The translations under genes and the position numbers were made by a program. From positions 1 through 45,766 of the IMG/VR virus record IMGVR_UViG_3300031746_000045: a DNA stretch of 45,766 bases. The stretch is one strand, 5' to 3'. Under the pieces are notes generated by a model, which saw only the letters and a program-made list of their open reading frames with translations, was not told where the DNA came from and ran no database searches. This document shows, one piece after another, positions 1-7,168 of this stretch. This DNA comes from a virus. How positions within the stretch are numbered: the first letter of the stretch is position 1; the number at the start of each line of letters is the position of its first letter.

Positions 1-2
1 AC

Positions 3-524
3 TTTAAATCAATAGGTATATGGAATTTTACGGGAGTCAACAAGACTATACCTAATAAAGAATGGTCAAGGCCCTTTTTAAAGGGGCTAATTTCGGGATT
101 AATTGAAACTGATGGTACAATTTACCTATCAAAAAGTAAGGCTCAGAGTTCAATAACCTTTAATAATATATCTAAAAAATTAATAACGCAACTAAAATTT
201 TATTTATTAAAATTTGGTATACATTGTACTATACACGAAGATAAAAGAAATAAAAAAATTTGTTATATACTAAGAATATCAAAAATTGAAGATGTTATAA
301 AATTTTATTACAACATAAAATTATATACAAAACAAAAAAAATTAAAAAAAGTAATAGAAAAAATAAAAAATAAAAAAGGAAAACATAAAAGTAATTTTTA
401 TCCTAAAACTATGCGTTTTGTTAAAATTAAGAGCATAAAAAAATTAAAAAATAAAGAAAAAGTGTACTGTGTTCGACTTAAAAATCCAAATCTTTGGATA
501 GCCAACAATATTGTTACTCTAAAC
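3..524 (+). mobile_element. Intein C-terminal part with LAGLIDADG homing endonuclease
   Basis: A LAGLIDADG helix (GLISGLIETDG, positions 84-116) is followed by a basic, Lys/Asn/Ile-rich endonuclease segment. Splicing block F is VYCVRL (about 462-480) and block G is NNIVTLN, with the scissile Asn at 522-524 and Ser as the +1 residue at 525-527. The usual penultimate His is Leu. Block F position 4 is Cys and block G position 5 is Thr. These are two of the three residues (Trp, Cys, Thr) that mark class 3 inteins; the Trp and the N-terminal junction lie upstream of the window. The intein sits between the ATPase core and the coupling motif of the terminase, a conserved and therefore hard-to-lose site. 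I infer that it splices; this cannot be shown from the C-terminal half alone. Confidence 0.88.
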
Positions 525-1412
525 TCCCTTTTTCCAATGGGTGGGGGAGTTCCGCACGGAGCAAAAATAATTCAAACGGGTGTTCCTGGACTACTGGGTT
601 CCCATTTCCATAAGGCCTATAAAAATAAGTTTGACTCACAAACTAATCCCTTGGGGTACGTTCACCATGTTTATCCTTACCAAGATTGCCCACGCTTGGC
701 AATGGATTACGTATTACGTCTTAAAAATGAAGACCCAGACTCCTTTGAACGTAACTATGAACTTAAGTGGGAGCGTAGTAACTATGGTTATTTTACTACC
801 TACGAAGAGTATGAGGCTTGTGAAGAGGATTATGATGTTCATGAAATGTATAAGAAAGCTATTGAAAATAACTGGCCTATGTATTGGGGCATTGATTTTG
901 CTAAATTAAGGGATTCTACTGTTTTAACTACTATTGCTCAAAACCCAATAAATGAACATTATTATTTAGTTGGGGATATAATAGAATTTCAAGGAACTGA
1001 ATACATTGACCAAATTGGTTATATTAAAAATATCTATGTTCCTGGGCATATTAAACACACCTGCGCAGATAAATCAGGTGTTGGGGAAATGCCTATTGAA
1101 GTTTTAAATGACGGGGGTATTCTTACAACCGGTATAAACTTTAGTTTACAATCAAAAGATAAAATATATAAAAATTTAAGATACCAGATACAAAATAAAT
1201 TAATACATTGGCCTAAAAAGTTACCAAATAAAGAATATAGAAAATTTAAACAAGAATTTTTGGAGTTAGAAATTGAACATAAAGTTACGGGTTTGATTAG
1301 CGTACACCATAATCTCGACGACAATTTGGCGAGGGATGATTATGCGGATAGCCTTTGTTTAGCTATATGGGCCGCCGCTGAATATGTTGAACCTAATATA
1401 AGTTTTATTTAA
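3..1412 (+). CDS. terL: Terminase large subunit, C-terminal part, interrupted by an intein (5' end outside window)
   Basis: The frame is open from the first base of the window, so the start lies upstream. Codons 3-524 encode the end of an intein; the extein resumes at Ser (codon 525-527). The extein part (295 residues) begins just before the ATPase coupling region (QTGVPG) and contains the RNase H-like nuclease domain. Its three acidic motifs are visible: YWGIDFAKLRDST, the ADKSGVGE segment, and ARDDYADSLCLAIW near the C-terminus. This enzyme cuts concatemeric DNA and pumps it into the prohead through the portal. The Walker A and B motifs must lie upstream of the intein, outside the window. 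It is transcribed on the opposite strand to the portal and capsid genes, about 39 kb away, which is unusual. The small subunit is not in the window. Family assignment is secure from the nuclease motifs. Confidence 0.93.
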   Translation, partial: FKSIGIWNFTGVNKTIPNKEWSRPFLKGLISGLIETDGTIYLSKSKAQSSITFNNISKKLITQLKFYLLKFGIHCTIHEDKRNKKICYILRISKIEDVIKFYYNIKLYTKQKKLKKVIEKIKNKKGKHKSNFYPKTMRFVKIKSIKKLKNKEKVYCVRLKNPNLWIANNIVTLNSLFPMGGGVPHGAKIIQTGVPGLLGSHFHKAYKNKFDSQTNPLGYVHHVYPYQDCPRLAMDYVLRLKNEDPDSFERNYELKWERSNYGYFTTYEEYEACEEDYDVHEMYKKAIENNWPMYWGIDFAKLRDSTVLTTIAQNPINEHYYLVGDIIEFQGTEYIDQIGYIKNIYVPGHIKHTCADKSGVGEMPIEVLNDGGILTTGINFSLQSKDKIYKNLRYQIQNKLIHWPKKLPNKEYRKFKQEFLELEIEHKVTGLISVHHNLDDNLARDDYADSLCLAIWAAAEYVEPNISFI

Positions 1413-1425
1413 GGAGGATTATAAA

Positions 1426-1608
1426 ATGAAATGGCAAAAATGCCCAATATGCGAAGGTCATGGTATTGTTCCACCAGGTTTTTATTTATACCCAGAAGGC
1501 CAATCGTTTTATAGTACAACCTGTTCTCCAGAACAATGTCATACTTGCTTAGGCTCTGGTAAAATATTAGAGGCTCCTGATTGGACTGCTGGTAAAAAGG
1601 AAGAATAA
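1426..1608 (+). CDS. Small zinc-finger protein, DnaJ-like CxxCxGxG repeats
   Basis: 60 residues. Two zinc-binding half sites of the DnaJ cysteine-rich type are visible: CPICEGHG near residue 7 and CHTCLGSG near residue 39. They probably bind one zinc ion together. A strong ribosome binding site (AAGGAGG) lies 8 bases before the ATG, 13 bases after the terminase stop. The stop overlaps the next start (TAATG). Proteins of this size in phages are usually uncharacterised. A role in protein or nucleic-acid binding is only inferred from the fold type. Confidence 0.8.
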   Translation: MKWQKCPICEGHGIVPPGFYLYPEGQSFYSTTCSPEQCHTCLGSGKILEAPDWTAGKKEE

Positions 1609-1805
1609 TGAAAGTTCCTTGCATAATTTGTTTAAATAAAGTAGAAGTTATTGACCCAAAAATTATTGCAACAGTTTGCGATACTTGCCTAACTGATAAA
1701 AATATAGAGGAGGTTGGTAAAAATTTTACTTTAATTAAGTTAAAAGAAGTATTAAAAAAGGCAAAAGAAAAGACGGATATAACAGAGTTCGGAGAAGTCA
1801 TTTGA
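1608..1805 (+). CDS. Small zinc-ribbon-like protein
   Basis: 65 residues with CIIC near the N-terminus and CDTC around residue 23, consistent with a single four-cysteine zinc site, followed by a lysine-rich helical tail. It overlaps the upstream gene by one base (TAATG), so its translation is probably coupled. No specific family recognised. The position in a run of small genes behind the terminase suggests an accessory role, but the function is unknown. Confidence 0.75.
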   Translation: MKVPCIICLNKVEVIDPKIIATVCDTCLTDKNIEEVGKNFTLIKLKEVLKKAKEKTDITEFGEVI

Positions 1806-1819
1806 AAGGAGAATGTATT

Positions 1820-2041
1820 ATGCTCAAAATAAGTGAACTGGCTGTAAAATTAGATATAGCACAATTTGAAAAGGCTGCAAAACTATTAAGCGAGATGTAT
1901 AAAAAGATACAAGAATATAACAAAGAGGTAGAAAAATCAAATAAACTATTAAGGAACCAAGAGGAATTAAGAAAAAAACTAAGTATTTATGTTAAAGATG
2001 GAAAAACAATCGGCCTTGTAAAGGATGATAGTAATGGATAA
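1820..2041 (+). CDS. Hypothetical small helical protein
   Basis: 73 residues, highly charged (Lys/Glu), predicted almost entirely helical with coiled-coil potential around residues 20-55. A TTG codon 18 bases further upstream is possible, but the ATG at 1820 has AAGGAG 8 bases before it and is the better start. Its 3' end overlaps the next gene by 8 bases. No family recognised. Confidence 0.72.
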   Translation: MLKISELAVKLDIAQFEKAAKLLSEMYKKIQEYNKEVEKSNKLLRNQEELRKKLSIYVKDGKTIGLVKDDSNG

Positions 2042-2396
2042 TTCTAAAGAAGCAGAATTAATAAGAAAGTTCCTTAATGATTTTAAAAAAGTGTTAGAAG
2101 ATAGGACTGGTATTCCTTTCAATCCTCGTCATTTAGCTATCATTACCCAACCAGATATGAAAGATTCTAATCTATTAGAGTGGATTGCTTATCATAAATG
2201 GTTTGATGAAGTTCAATACGGCATAAGTACATCAAAAAGTAATAATCTTATTCAAGTTTTTTTGGAAATGCCGTTACATATACTTATCGAAGCGGAAGAA
2301 TTAGAGAAACCGTTGTTATCACCGGCAGATGAAAAAAAATTAATAAAAGCATTAAAACTTATAAGCGAGTTAAAAATAGAAGGACAATGTAATTAA
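2034..2396 (+). CDS. Hypothetical protein
   Basis: 120 residues from the ATG at 2034; an alternative in-frame ATG lies at 2025. The AAAGG at 2020-2024 is better spaced for 2034. The protein is mixed helix and strand with an acidic, helical C-terminus and no recognisable motif. It overlaps the previous gene by 8 bases and is followed by a small frame whose translation probably depends on it. Function unknown. Confidence 0.75.
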   Translation: MDNSKEAELIRKFLNDFKKVLEDRTGIPFNPRHLAIITQPDMKDSNLLEWIAYHKWFDEVQYGISTSKSNNLIQVFLEMPLHILIEAEELEKPLLSPADEKKLIKALKLISELKIEGQCN

Positions 2397-2562
2397 AAAT
2401 AATAAATATATTGTAGTGTGTGCGGAGGATAATCTTCTGTATTTTTGGCATAGTAATGTTATTTACAAGGGGGAATCTGCCTTAAGAATACCGGCTATCT
2501 TAGAATTGAAAAAAATATATCCAACTGCCAAAGTATACAAATTGACGGAGATAAATATATGA
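2392..2562 (+). CDS. Small hypothetical protein, probable non-ATG start
   Basis: An open frame of 56 codons fills the gap between two genes. It has no ATG. The candidate starts are ATT at 2392 (AGAAGGA 7 bases upstream, overlapping the previous stop) and GTG at 2416. Composition looks coding: aromatic and charged residues are spread normally (for example LLYFWHSNVIYKGESALRIP), and its stop overlaps the next ATG (ATATGA). Without it there would be a 160-base hole in an otherwise gapless operon. The start is uncertain. Confidence 0.5.
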   Translation: MKNNKYIVVCAEDNLLYFWHSNVIYKGESALRIPAILELKKIYPTAKVYKLTEINI

Positions 2563-2711
2563 AAAAAATAACTTTTAAGAATACTTACGAATGTTCACAT
2601 TGTAAACGCAAAATAACTGGTATTGTAGATAAATGCCCCATTTGCAAAAACAAACTAATTAAAATAGAAGAACAACCAATATTAACTATCCTTAAAAGGA
2701 TTAAGAAATGA
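2559..2711 (+). CDS. Small zinc-ribbon protein
   Basis: 50 residues, with CSHC at residues 12-15 and CPIC at 26-29. This spacing is typical of a rubredoxin-like or zinc-ribbon knuckle pair. It overlaps the preceding frame by 4 bases and the deformylase start by 4 bases (ATGA), so it is translationally coupled with peptide deformylase. No specific family assigned; a role in binding RNA, DNA or protein is inference. Confidence 0.75.
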   Translation: MKKITFKNTYECSHCKRKITGIVDKCPICKNKLIKIEEQPILTILKRIKK

Positions 2712-3133
2712 TTATTACAGACCAAAGCGTACTTAAACAATCAAGTGTAGAAATTGAATACTCTAATAAGGAATTAATTACATTAATAATAGAGTTACTA
2801 GAACAAAATCTTAAAAACTCAAAAATACCAGGTGTGGGACTTAGTGCTATACAAATAGGCATACCCTTACAAGTAGCAATAGTAAGAACGGCTAATTTAA
2901 AACTTAATTTATATAATACAAAAATAATTAATATGCGAAACCCTTTTATATTTAAAAATGAGGGTTGTTTATCAATACCTAATATATTTAAAGATACGAA
3001 AAGGTTTAACTTAATAGAAATAGAAAATGGAGATGGGCAAATATTCAAATTAGCTGGCTATGAAGCTGTTGTAGTACAACACGAACTTAATCATTTTAAA
3101 GGCGAATTATTCCTTAACTACTCAATTAATTAG
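2708..3133 (+). CDS. def: Peptide deformylase
   Basis: 141 residues. All three diagnostic motifs of peptide deformylase are present: GVGLSAIQ (residues 42-49), EGCLS (85-89) with the metal-binding Cys, and QHELNH (124-129) with the HExxH metal site. The enzyme removes the formyl group from the initiator methionine of nascent proteins, in the cytoplasm at the ribosome exit. It is shorter than typical bacterial enzymes (around 165-190 residues), mainly at the C-terminus, as is common for phage versions. Phage deformylases are known mainly from marine phages, where they are thought to help mature host or phage proteins during infection. It lies in an operon with a ClpP-like protease, which hints at a shared role in protein processing. 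Confidence 0.93.
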   Translation: MIITDQSVLKQSSVEIEYSNKELITLIIELLEQNLKNSKIPGVGLSAIQIGIPLQVAIVRTANLKLNLYNTKIINMRNPFIFKNEGCLSIPNIFKDTKRFNLIEIENGDGQIFKLAGYEAVVVQHELNHFKGELFLNYSIN

Positions 3134-3163
3134 TTAAGTATCTAAAGAATGGGAGGTACTATT

Positions 3164-3304
3164 ATGGAAGACAAAAAAATATCAACAGAAGAATTTGAAA
3201 AACAAAGAGAAGGTGCTATAAAACAAATAGTCAATTTATTAAATAAATACGATTTAACAGTAGTAATTGAACATAGTATAAAAATATTACCAAAAAGGGA
3301 GTAA
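3164..3304 (+). CDS. Small hypothetical protein
   Basis: 46 residues, charged and probably helical, with a good ribosome binding site (GGGAGG at 3151-3156). It ends 5 bases before the ClpP-like gene. No motif recognised. It is supported by its start signal, spacing and position in the operon. Confidence 0.6.
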   Translation: MEDKKISTEEFEKQREGAIKQIVNLLNKYDLTVVIEHSIKILPKRE

Positions 3305-3309
3305 AAATT

Positions 3310-3912
3310 ATGACAAAAAGGATTAATGATTTATTCCTTGCGGGTATGGTTCTTTTTCATGAAACAAATCTTTATATACCAACAAGAACAATATATTTTG
3401 GTGGGGTTGGCGTAGATAGCAACACTGACAATGACGAGGTAAATTGTAGAACCGTTGGTCAATTAATTAAAAATTTGCATATATTAGAAACAAGAGAAAT
3501 AGGACCAATATCTCTGTTATTAAATACCCCTGGTGGTAGTTGGGAAGATGGGATAGCGGTTTATGATTTAATAAATAATCTAAAATCAGAGGTTACTATT
3601 ATTGGAATGGGAAAAATATGGTCAATGGGTAGCATAATTTTTCAAGCGGGTACAAAACGTATTTTAATGCCAAACTCCACAATTATGATTCATGATGGAC
3701 ATGATGGATACGTGGGAGATGCTAAATCTTTTGAAAATTGGGCAATGGATTCAAAAAGAGTTAGAAATATTATGTATACTATTTATTATGACCGCATGAA
3801 AAAAAGAAATCCAAAGATTACTTTAAAAGATATTGAAAATATGTGCGCCCATGATAAGATTCTCGATGCAAAAGAATCAGTTGAAATTGGGCTTGCAGAT
3901 TTAATAATGTAA
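3310..3912 (+). CDS. ClpP-like serine protease
   Basis: 200 residues, the size of ClpP. The family pattern is visible: NTPGGSWEDGIAVYDLI (substrate-binding strand and glycine-rich turn, residues 72-88), catalytic Ser105 in WSMGS, catalytic His128 in MIHDG, and a C-terminal DAKESVEIGLADLI segment with the likely acidic member (Asp182 or Asp186). ClpP-like enzymes form barrel-shaped oligomers. In phages they often act as head maturation proteases, but here a separate HK97-type prohead protease exists 30 kb away, so another role (host or phage protein turnover, possibly with the host unfoldase) is likely. No ClpX-like partner is next to it. Confidence 0.88.
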   Translation: MTKRINDLFLAGMVLFHETNLYIPTRTIYFGGVGVDSNTDNDEVNCRTVGQLIKNLHILETREIGPISLLLNTPGGSWEDGIAVYDLINNLKSEVTIIGMGKIWSMGSIIFQAGTKRILMPNSTIMIHDGHDGYVGDAKSFENWAMDSKRVRNIMYTIYYDRMKKRNPKITLKDIENMCAHDKILDAKESVEIGLADLIM

Positions 3913-3942
3913 AACTAATTTATAATATTAAAAGGAGATAAC

Positions 3943-4104
3943 ATGTCAAAAGGAACCATTATAAAATATTCAAGTATTATTGTAGGTGCTTTGGTAGCTA
4001 TTTCGTTTGTTTCTAAACACCCAATTCCAGTAATATTATTGGGTATTTGTGCTTGTGCCTACTTTGTAGGTGTGGCTATTGAGAAGGGCAAGATTAATTT
4101 ATAA
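3943..4104 (+). CDS. Small membrane protein
   Basis: 53 residues with two hydrophobic segments, about residues 10-24 and 28-45, and short hydrophilic ends. It starts at ATG 3943 behind AAAGGAG (3931-3937). No family recognised. A holin-like role is possible for a two-segment membrane protein of this size, but no endolysin is adjacent and nothing in the sequence proves it. Confidence 0.65.
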   Translation: MSKGTIIKYSSIIVGALVAISFVSKHPIPVILLGICACAYFVGVAIEKGKINL

Positions 4105-4194
4105 GGCATGTGGGGTCATTTGGCGCTAAATCGTTCAAAATAGCCCCTATAAACCCTTCAAAGAGTGGCAATTTTAAAGGGGAGGTGAAAGATA

Positions 4195-4902
4195 ATGACT
4201 GAAAATACAGAAAATAACCAAAATTTAGACCAAATTAAGTCCTTAGATGCTGAAATTAAAGCGCTTAGGGAAAAAAGAGAACTCTTAGCCAATACTATTA
4301 AAAAAGAGGAACCTGTAAGTATCACAAAGCTACGCACTGGCCTGTTAAGTTTAGCCAATCCTGTTTTATGGTTAAAAGACCTAGCTGGCCTTTTGAACAT
4401 TAGAAAACTCATAATTTATGCTCTAATTATAGGGGGTATTTATGGGTATGGCTATATCAAAGGCGTAAAAGGAAAACCAGTTCATTTTGATATTCAACAT
4501 AAGGAAGCTTATATTAAATTAAATGGAACAACCTTACACGTTAAACCAGATGGCACAGCCGAAATTTTGGATACTAAAACAGGAAAAAAGATTAAAGATA
4601 TTAATGTTAAAGACGTAAAAGATTTAAATAAATTATTAAAACCTATAGGATTTGATATTCATCCTATTTTTACTGCTGGAGGAAGTTTAGGTACTTCCAA
4701 AGTTAATGGCGTTGAGGTTGGAATTGGTGCATCTATTTATAAACTATGGAAAGTACATATTGATACGTGGCTAACACAGGCAGGTGTTTATATTGGGGGT
4801 GACTACGAAATAACACAAAATTTCGGAATTATTACGGGTATTGGTCAAGGCTATAAAGCTAACGACCAAAGGATATTTTTGGGCGGGGTTTGGAGGTTTT
4901 AA
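4195..4902 (+). CDS. Membrane-anchored protein with coiled coil and C-terminal beta-rich domain
   Basis: 235 residues. An N-terminal charged coiled coil (about 8-40) is followed by an amphipathic stretch and one transmembrane segment (about 72-90, IYALIIGGIYGYGYI), then a soluble beta-rich domain of about 140 residues. The C-terminal third has alternating Gly/aromatic strands ending in Trp-Arg-Phe, a pattern reminiscent of small outer-membrane-type or lipid-bound beta barrels. The ribosome binding site is GGGGAGG. Family and function are not recognised. Topology suggests a protein held in the host envelope. Confidence 0.72.
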   Translation: MTENTENNQNLDQIKSLDAEIKALREKRELLANTIKKEEPVSITKLRTGLLSLANPVLWLKDLAGLLNIRKLIIYALIIGGIYGYGYIKGVKGKPVHFDIQHKEAYIKLNGTTLHVKPDGTAEILDTKTGKKIKDINVKDVKDLNKLLKPIGFDIHPIFTAGGSLGTSKVNGVEVGIGASIYKLWKVHIDTWLTQAGVYIGGDYEITQNFGIITGIGQGYKANDQRIFLGGVWRF

Positions 4903-4984
4903 TAAAATATTTAACTAAGAAAAGATTGCACAAATTATATAATATTAAAAAATAAACTTTTCATAGAAAAGGAGGTTGACCAAA

Positions 4985-5302
4985 ATGGAAAAAGTAACAA
5001 CTTATGACCCAAAAAAAGAAAAGTTGATTCTTGCTGGTCATATTGAAGGGGATACCTTTATTAAACAAGTAAACCCTCGGCATTTCTTTCATAAGTTACA
5101 AGCTTACGGCATCCAGGAAGAAGTTATACAAATTTTAATTGAGAAAAAAATAAAAAAGATACAAATAATTAGCCATACTTTGACTTATGATAGTGACATA
5201 AAGGATTGGGTAAATGGCCATGTATTGATAAGGGATTATGGTAATGGTTTACAAAGATTTCTTCCTGTACATTATATGAAAAAAATACAAAGAAGCACTT
5301 AA
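4985..5302 (+). CDS. Hypothetical protein
   Basis: 105 residues from the ATG at 4985, placed 9 bases after AAAGGAGG (4968-4975); an upstream TTG at 4976 abuts the ribosome binding site and is less likely. Mixed alpha/beta, basic. No motif recognised. It lies 13 bases before the trypsin-like protease gene. Confidence 0.72.
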   Translation: MEKVTTYDPKKEKLILAGHIEGDTFIKQVNPRHFFHKLQAYGIQEEVIQILIEKKIKKIQIISHTLTYDSDIKDWVNGHVLIRDYGNGLQRFLPVHYMKKIQRST

Positions 5303-5315
5303 ACGAGGGAGTAAT

Positions 5316-6266
5316 ATGACAAAATTCGGAGAATGGATAGAAAAAAATGGAATTAAAATCCTTGTAACTATGATAATTGTTTGTGCTTTCTTTTTACAAA
5401 TGGTATATATATCTGGAATTAAAAATGATATATCTATTTTACAAAAAAGAATAACAACTGAATTTACTACTACAAATGCAACACAAGATATGAAATTTGA
5501 ATTATCTCTTCAAATTTATTCTACAATTTTAGAAACTCTTGAAAATATACTAGATTTAAATCAATTTATTATTGACCAAAATAGGGCAAGAGAACAAAAG
5601 GTTATTGAAGATAAAAAGACTGAAGAAACAAAGAAAATTAAACCTACTTATGAAGAATTAAAAGCTCATACTGTTTATATTATTGGTTGTTCTGAAAAAG
5701 ATAGTGAAAAAAATAATTTAACTTATCCACTTGCTACTGATAAATCATGCTGGAGTGGTACGGGTGTTATTATTAAGATTACAGACACCGAGACTTTTAT
5801 TCTTACCAATAACCACGTTGCTGGTAAAAATGTAAAATCTGTTAAATTATATGTTGAGAATAAAACTATACCAGCGGAAGTTGTAAAATATCATAATTAT
5901 GTTGATTTAGCTGTTATTAAAATTACAGACAAATTAAAAGATAAAGTTGCAATACCTGGAGTTGCTTCTGTAAATATCCAAGACCCTGTTTATGTTGTTG
6001 GGAATCCCTTAGGCGTAAAAAATGTCTATTCTGAAGGTGTTATGGGTGGTTATGAAGGAATATCAATGTTAATTCAAGTACCTTGCATATATGGTTCAAG
6101 CGGAAGTGGGGTTTGGGATAAAGATGGAAATTTAGTAGGTTTAGTTTACGCTCTTGAAATCTATCCTGGATTTTTAGGAATACCTACGGCAAGAATAACG
6201 CATTCCCTTGTTGTTGATGGCATTTCTATTAAAACATTTTTGGAAGATTTAAGATTGGGGAAATAA
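5316..6266 (+). CDS. Membrane-anchored trypsin-like (HtrA-type) serine protease
   Basis: 316 residues. An N-terminal transmembrane segment (about 13-35) is followed by a helical linker (36-110) and a chymotrypsin-fold protease domain. The triad is visible: His167 in LTNNHV, Asp197 in YVDLAVIK, Ser262 in the GSSGSGVWD nucleophile loop. The oxyanion/S1 strand VVGNPLG is also typical of the S1C (Deg/HtrA) group. There is no PDZ domain, so the protein stops where Deg proteases normally continue. With one N-terminal anchor and no cleavable signal visible, the catalytic domain probably faces outward or into the periplasm, assuming export. Such proteases are uncommon in tailed phages. Envelope remodelling, superinfection exclusion or defence evasion are possible roles, all inferred. 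Confidence 0.87.
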   Translation: MTKFGEWIEKNGIKILVTMIIVCAFFLQMVYISGIKNDISILQKRITTEFTTTNATQDMKFELSLQIYSTILETLENILDLNQFIIDQNRAREQKVIEDKKTEETKKIKPTYEELKAHTVYIIGCSEKDSEKNNLTYPLATDKSCWSGTGVIIKITDTETFILTNNHVAGKNVKSVKLYVENKTIPAEVVKYHNYVDLAVIKITDKLKDKVAIPGVASVNIQDPVYVVGNPLGVKNVYSEGVMGGYEGISMLIQVPCIYGSSGSGVWDKDGNLVGLVYALEIYPGFLGIPTARITHSLVVDGISIKTFLEDLRLGK

Positions 6267-6267
6267 T

Positions 6268-6375
6268 ATGAAAAAATTTTCTAAATCTTATGCAGATGAA
6301 CTTTTTATTGTAGTTTCCATAATCATATTTTTGATAGGCTGTTATTGTATTTACTGGGTAAACATTCATGGATAA
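6268..6375 (+). CDS. Very small single-pass membrane protein
   Basis: 35 residues with one hydrophobic helix (about 12-31, FIVVSIIIFLIGCYCIYW). It starts one base after the protease stop and its end overlaps the next ATG by 8 bases. The tight packing supports a real gene, probably a small partner of the membrane protease or simply a phage miniprotein. Function unknown. Confidence 0.6.
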   Translation: MKKFSKSYADELFIVVSIIIFLIGCYCIYWVNIHG

Positions 6376-7162
6376 ATCCTTAATAGAGACAATTAAAGAG
6401 CCCTTACCTGAAAAAACTAGTTATGCTAGGCAAGAGTGGAAATTTTGGCCATCGGAGGCAAGCTGCTTGAAGTCAGATGGAACTCTTACAGGGAAATGTC
6501 TACGACAGTTATTTTATCAATGGAATAAAGTTCCAGAATCAAATCCTTTACCAGATAGGGTTAAGTTACTTGGCAAAATAGGAAATTTTGTTGAATATGA
6601 AACCAGAAAAGAGTTAGTTGCAAAAAAGCTATACTCTATGGAAACTAATAAAAAAGAAAAACGTAAATTTAAAGTTAATATAGTAGATGATATTATTTTG
6701 TCTGGAGAAGTTGACATAATTGTAGATAACAAACAAGAACATTGCGGAATAGAAGTAAAAAACTACAGTAACAGCACTTACCAATTACTTAATAAGCCAA
6801 AGGACATGCACCTTTTACAAACATTCTTATATGTTGTTTATTATAAACCCCAACAACCATTCTTTTTAATAAAGTATTGTCCCTCTATGGTATCTAAGTA
6901 TGCAACTAAAGATGTTTATCATAGGATAGATTGGATAGAAATAGATAAGGAGATTTATCCAGTTATTAATGGTGGGATTTGTAAAGATATTAAAATAAGC
7001 AGCATAATAAAAAGATACAAAGAAGCCAAATATTACATAAAAAATAAAGAACTTCCTATAAGAGACTACATAAGAAGTTCAACACAATGCAAACAATGTC
7101 AATTTAGAGATTATTGTAAAACGGATAAAGAAGGCAGCAAAATAATAGAAAATTATAATTAA
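6368..7162 (+). CDS. Cas4/RecB-like PD-(D/E)XK nuclease with probable iron-sulfur cluster
   Basis: 264 residues. The nuclease core is visible as GEVD (Asp115), GIEVKNY (Glu129, Lys131) and the HLLQ glutamine (Gln151), the arrangement seen in RecB/Cas4 nucleases. One cysteine before the core (Cys44 in GKCLRQLFY) and three after it (Cys241, Cys244, Cys250 in CKQCQFRDYC) match the four-cysteine 4Fe-4S site of Cas4 and AddB. It probably resects or cuts DNA ends during replication or recombination. No CRISPR array or other cas gene is present. It is the last plus-strand gene before the convergent virion block. Confidence 0.87.
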   Translation: MDKSLIETIKEPLPEKTSYARQEWKFWPSEASCLKSDGTLTGKCLRQLFYQWNKVPESNPLPDRVKLLGKIGNFVEYETRKELVAKKLYSMETNKKEKRKFKVNIVDDIILSGEVDIIVDNKQEHCGIEVKNYSNSTYQLLNKPKDMHLLQTFLYVVYYKPQQPFFLIKYCPSMVSKYATKDVYHRIDWIEIDKEIYPVINGGICKDIKISSIIKRYKEAKYYIKNKELPIRDYIRSSTQCKQCQFRDYCKTDKEGSKIIENYN

Positions 7163-7168
7163 ATAACA

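Noticed and set aside
3310-3912. ClpP-like gene as the head maturation protease
   Set aside because: A dedicated HK97-type prohead protease with scaffold lies next to the capsid gene at 34135, and the ClpP-like gene is in a different operon.
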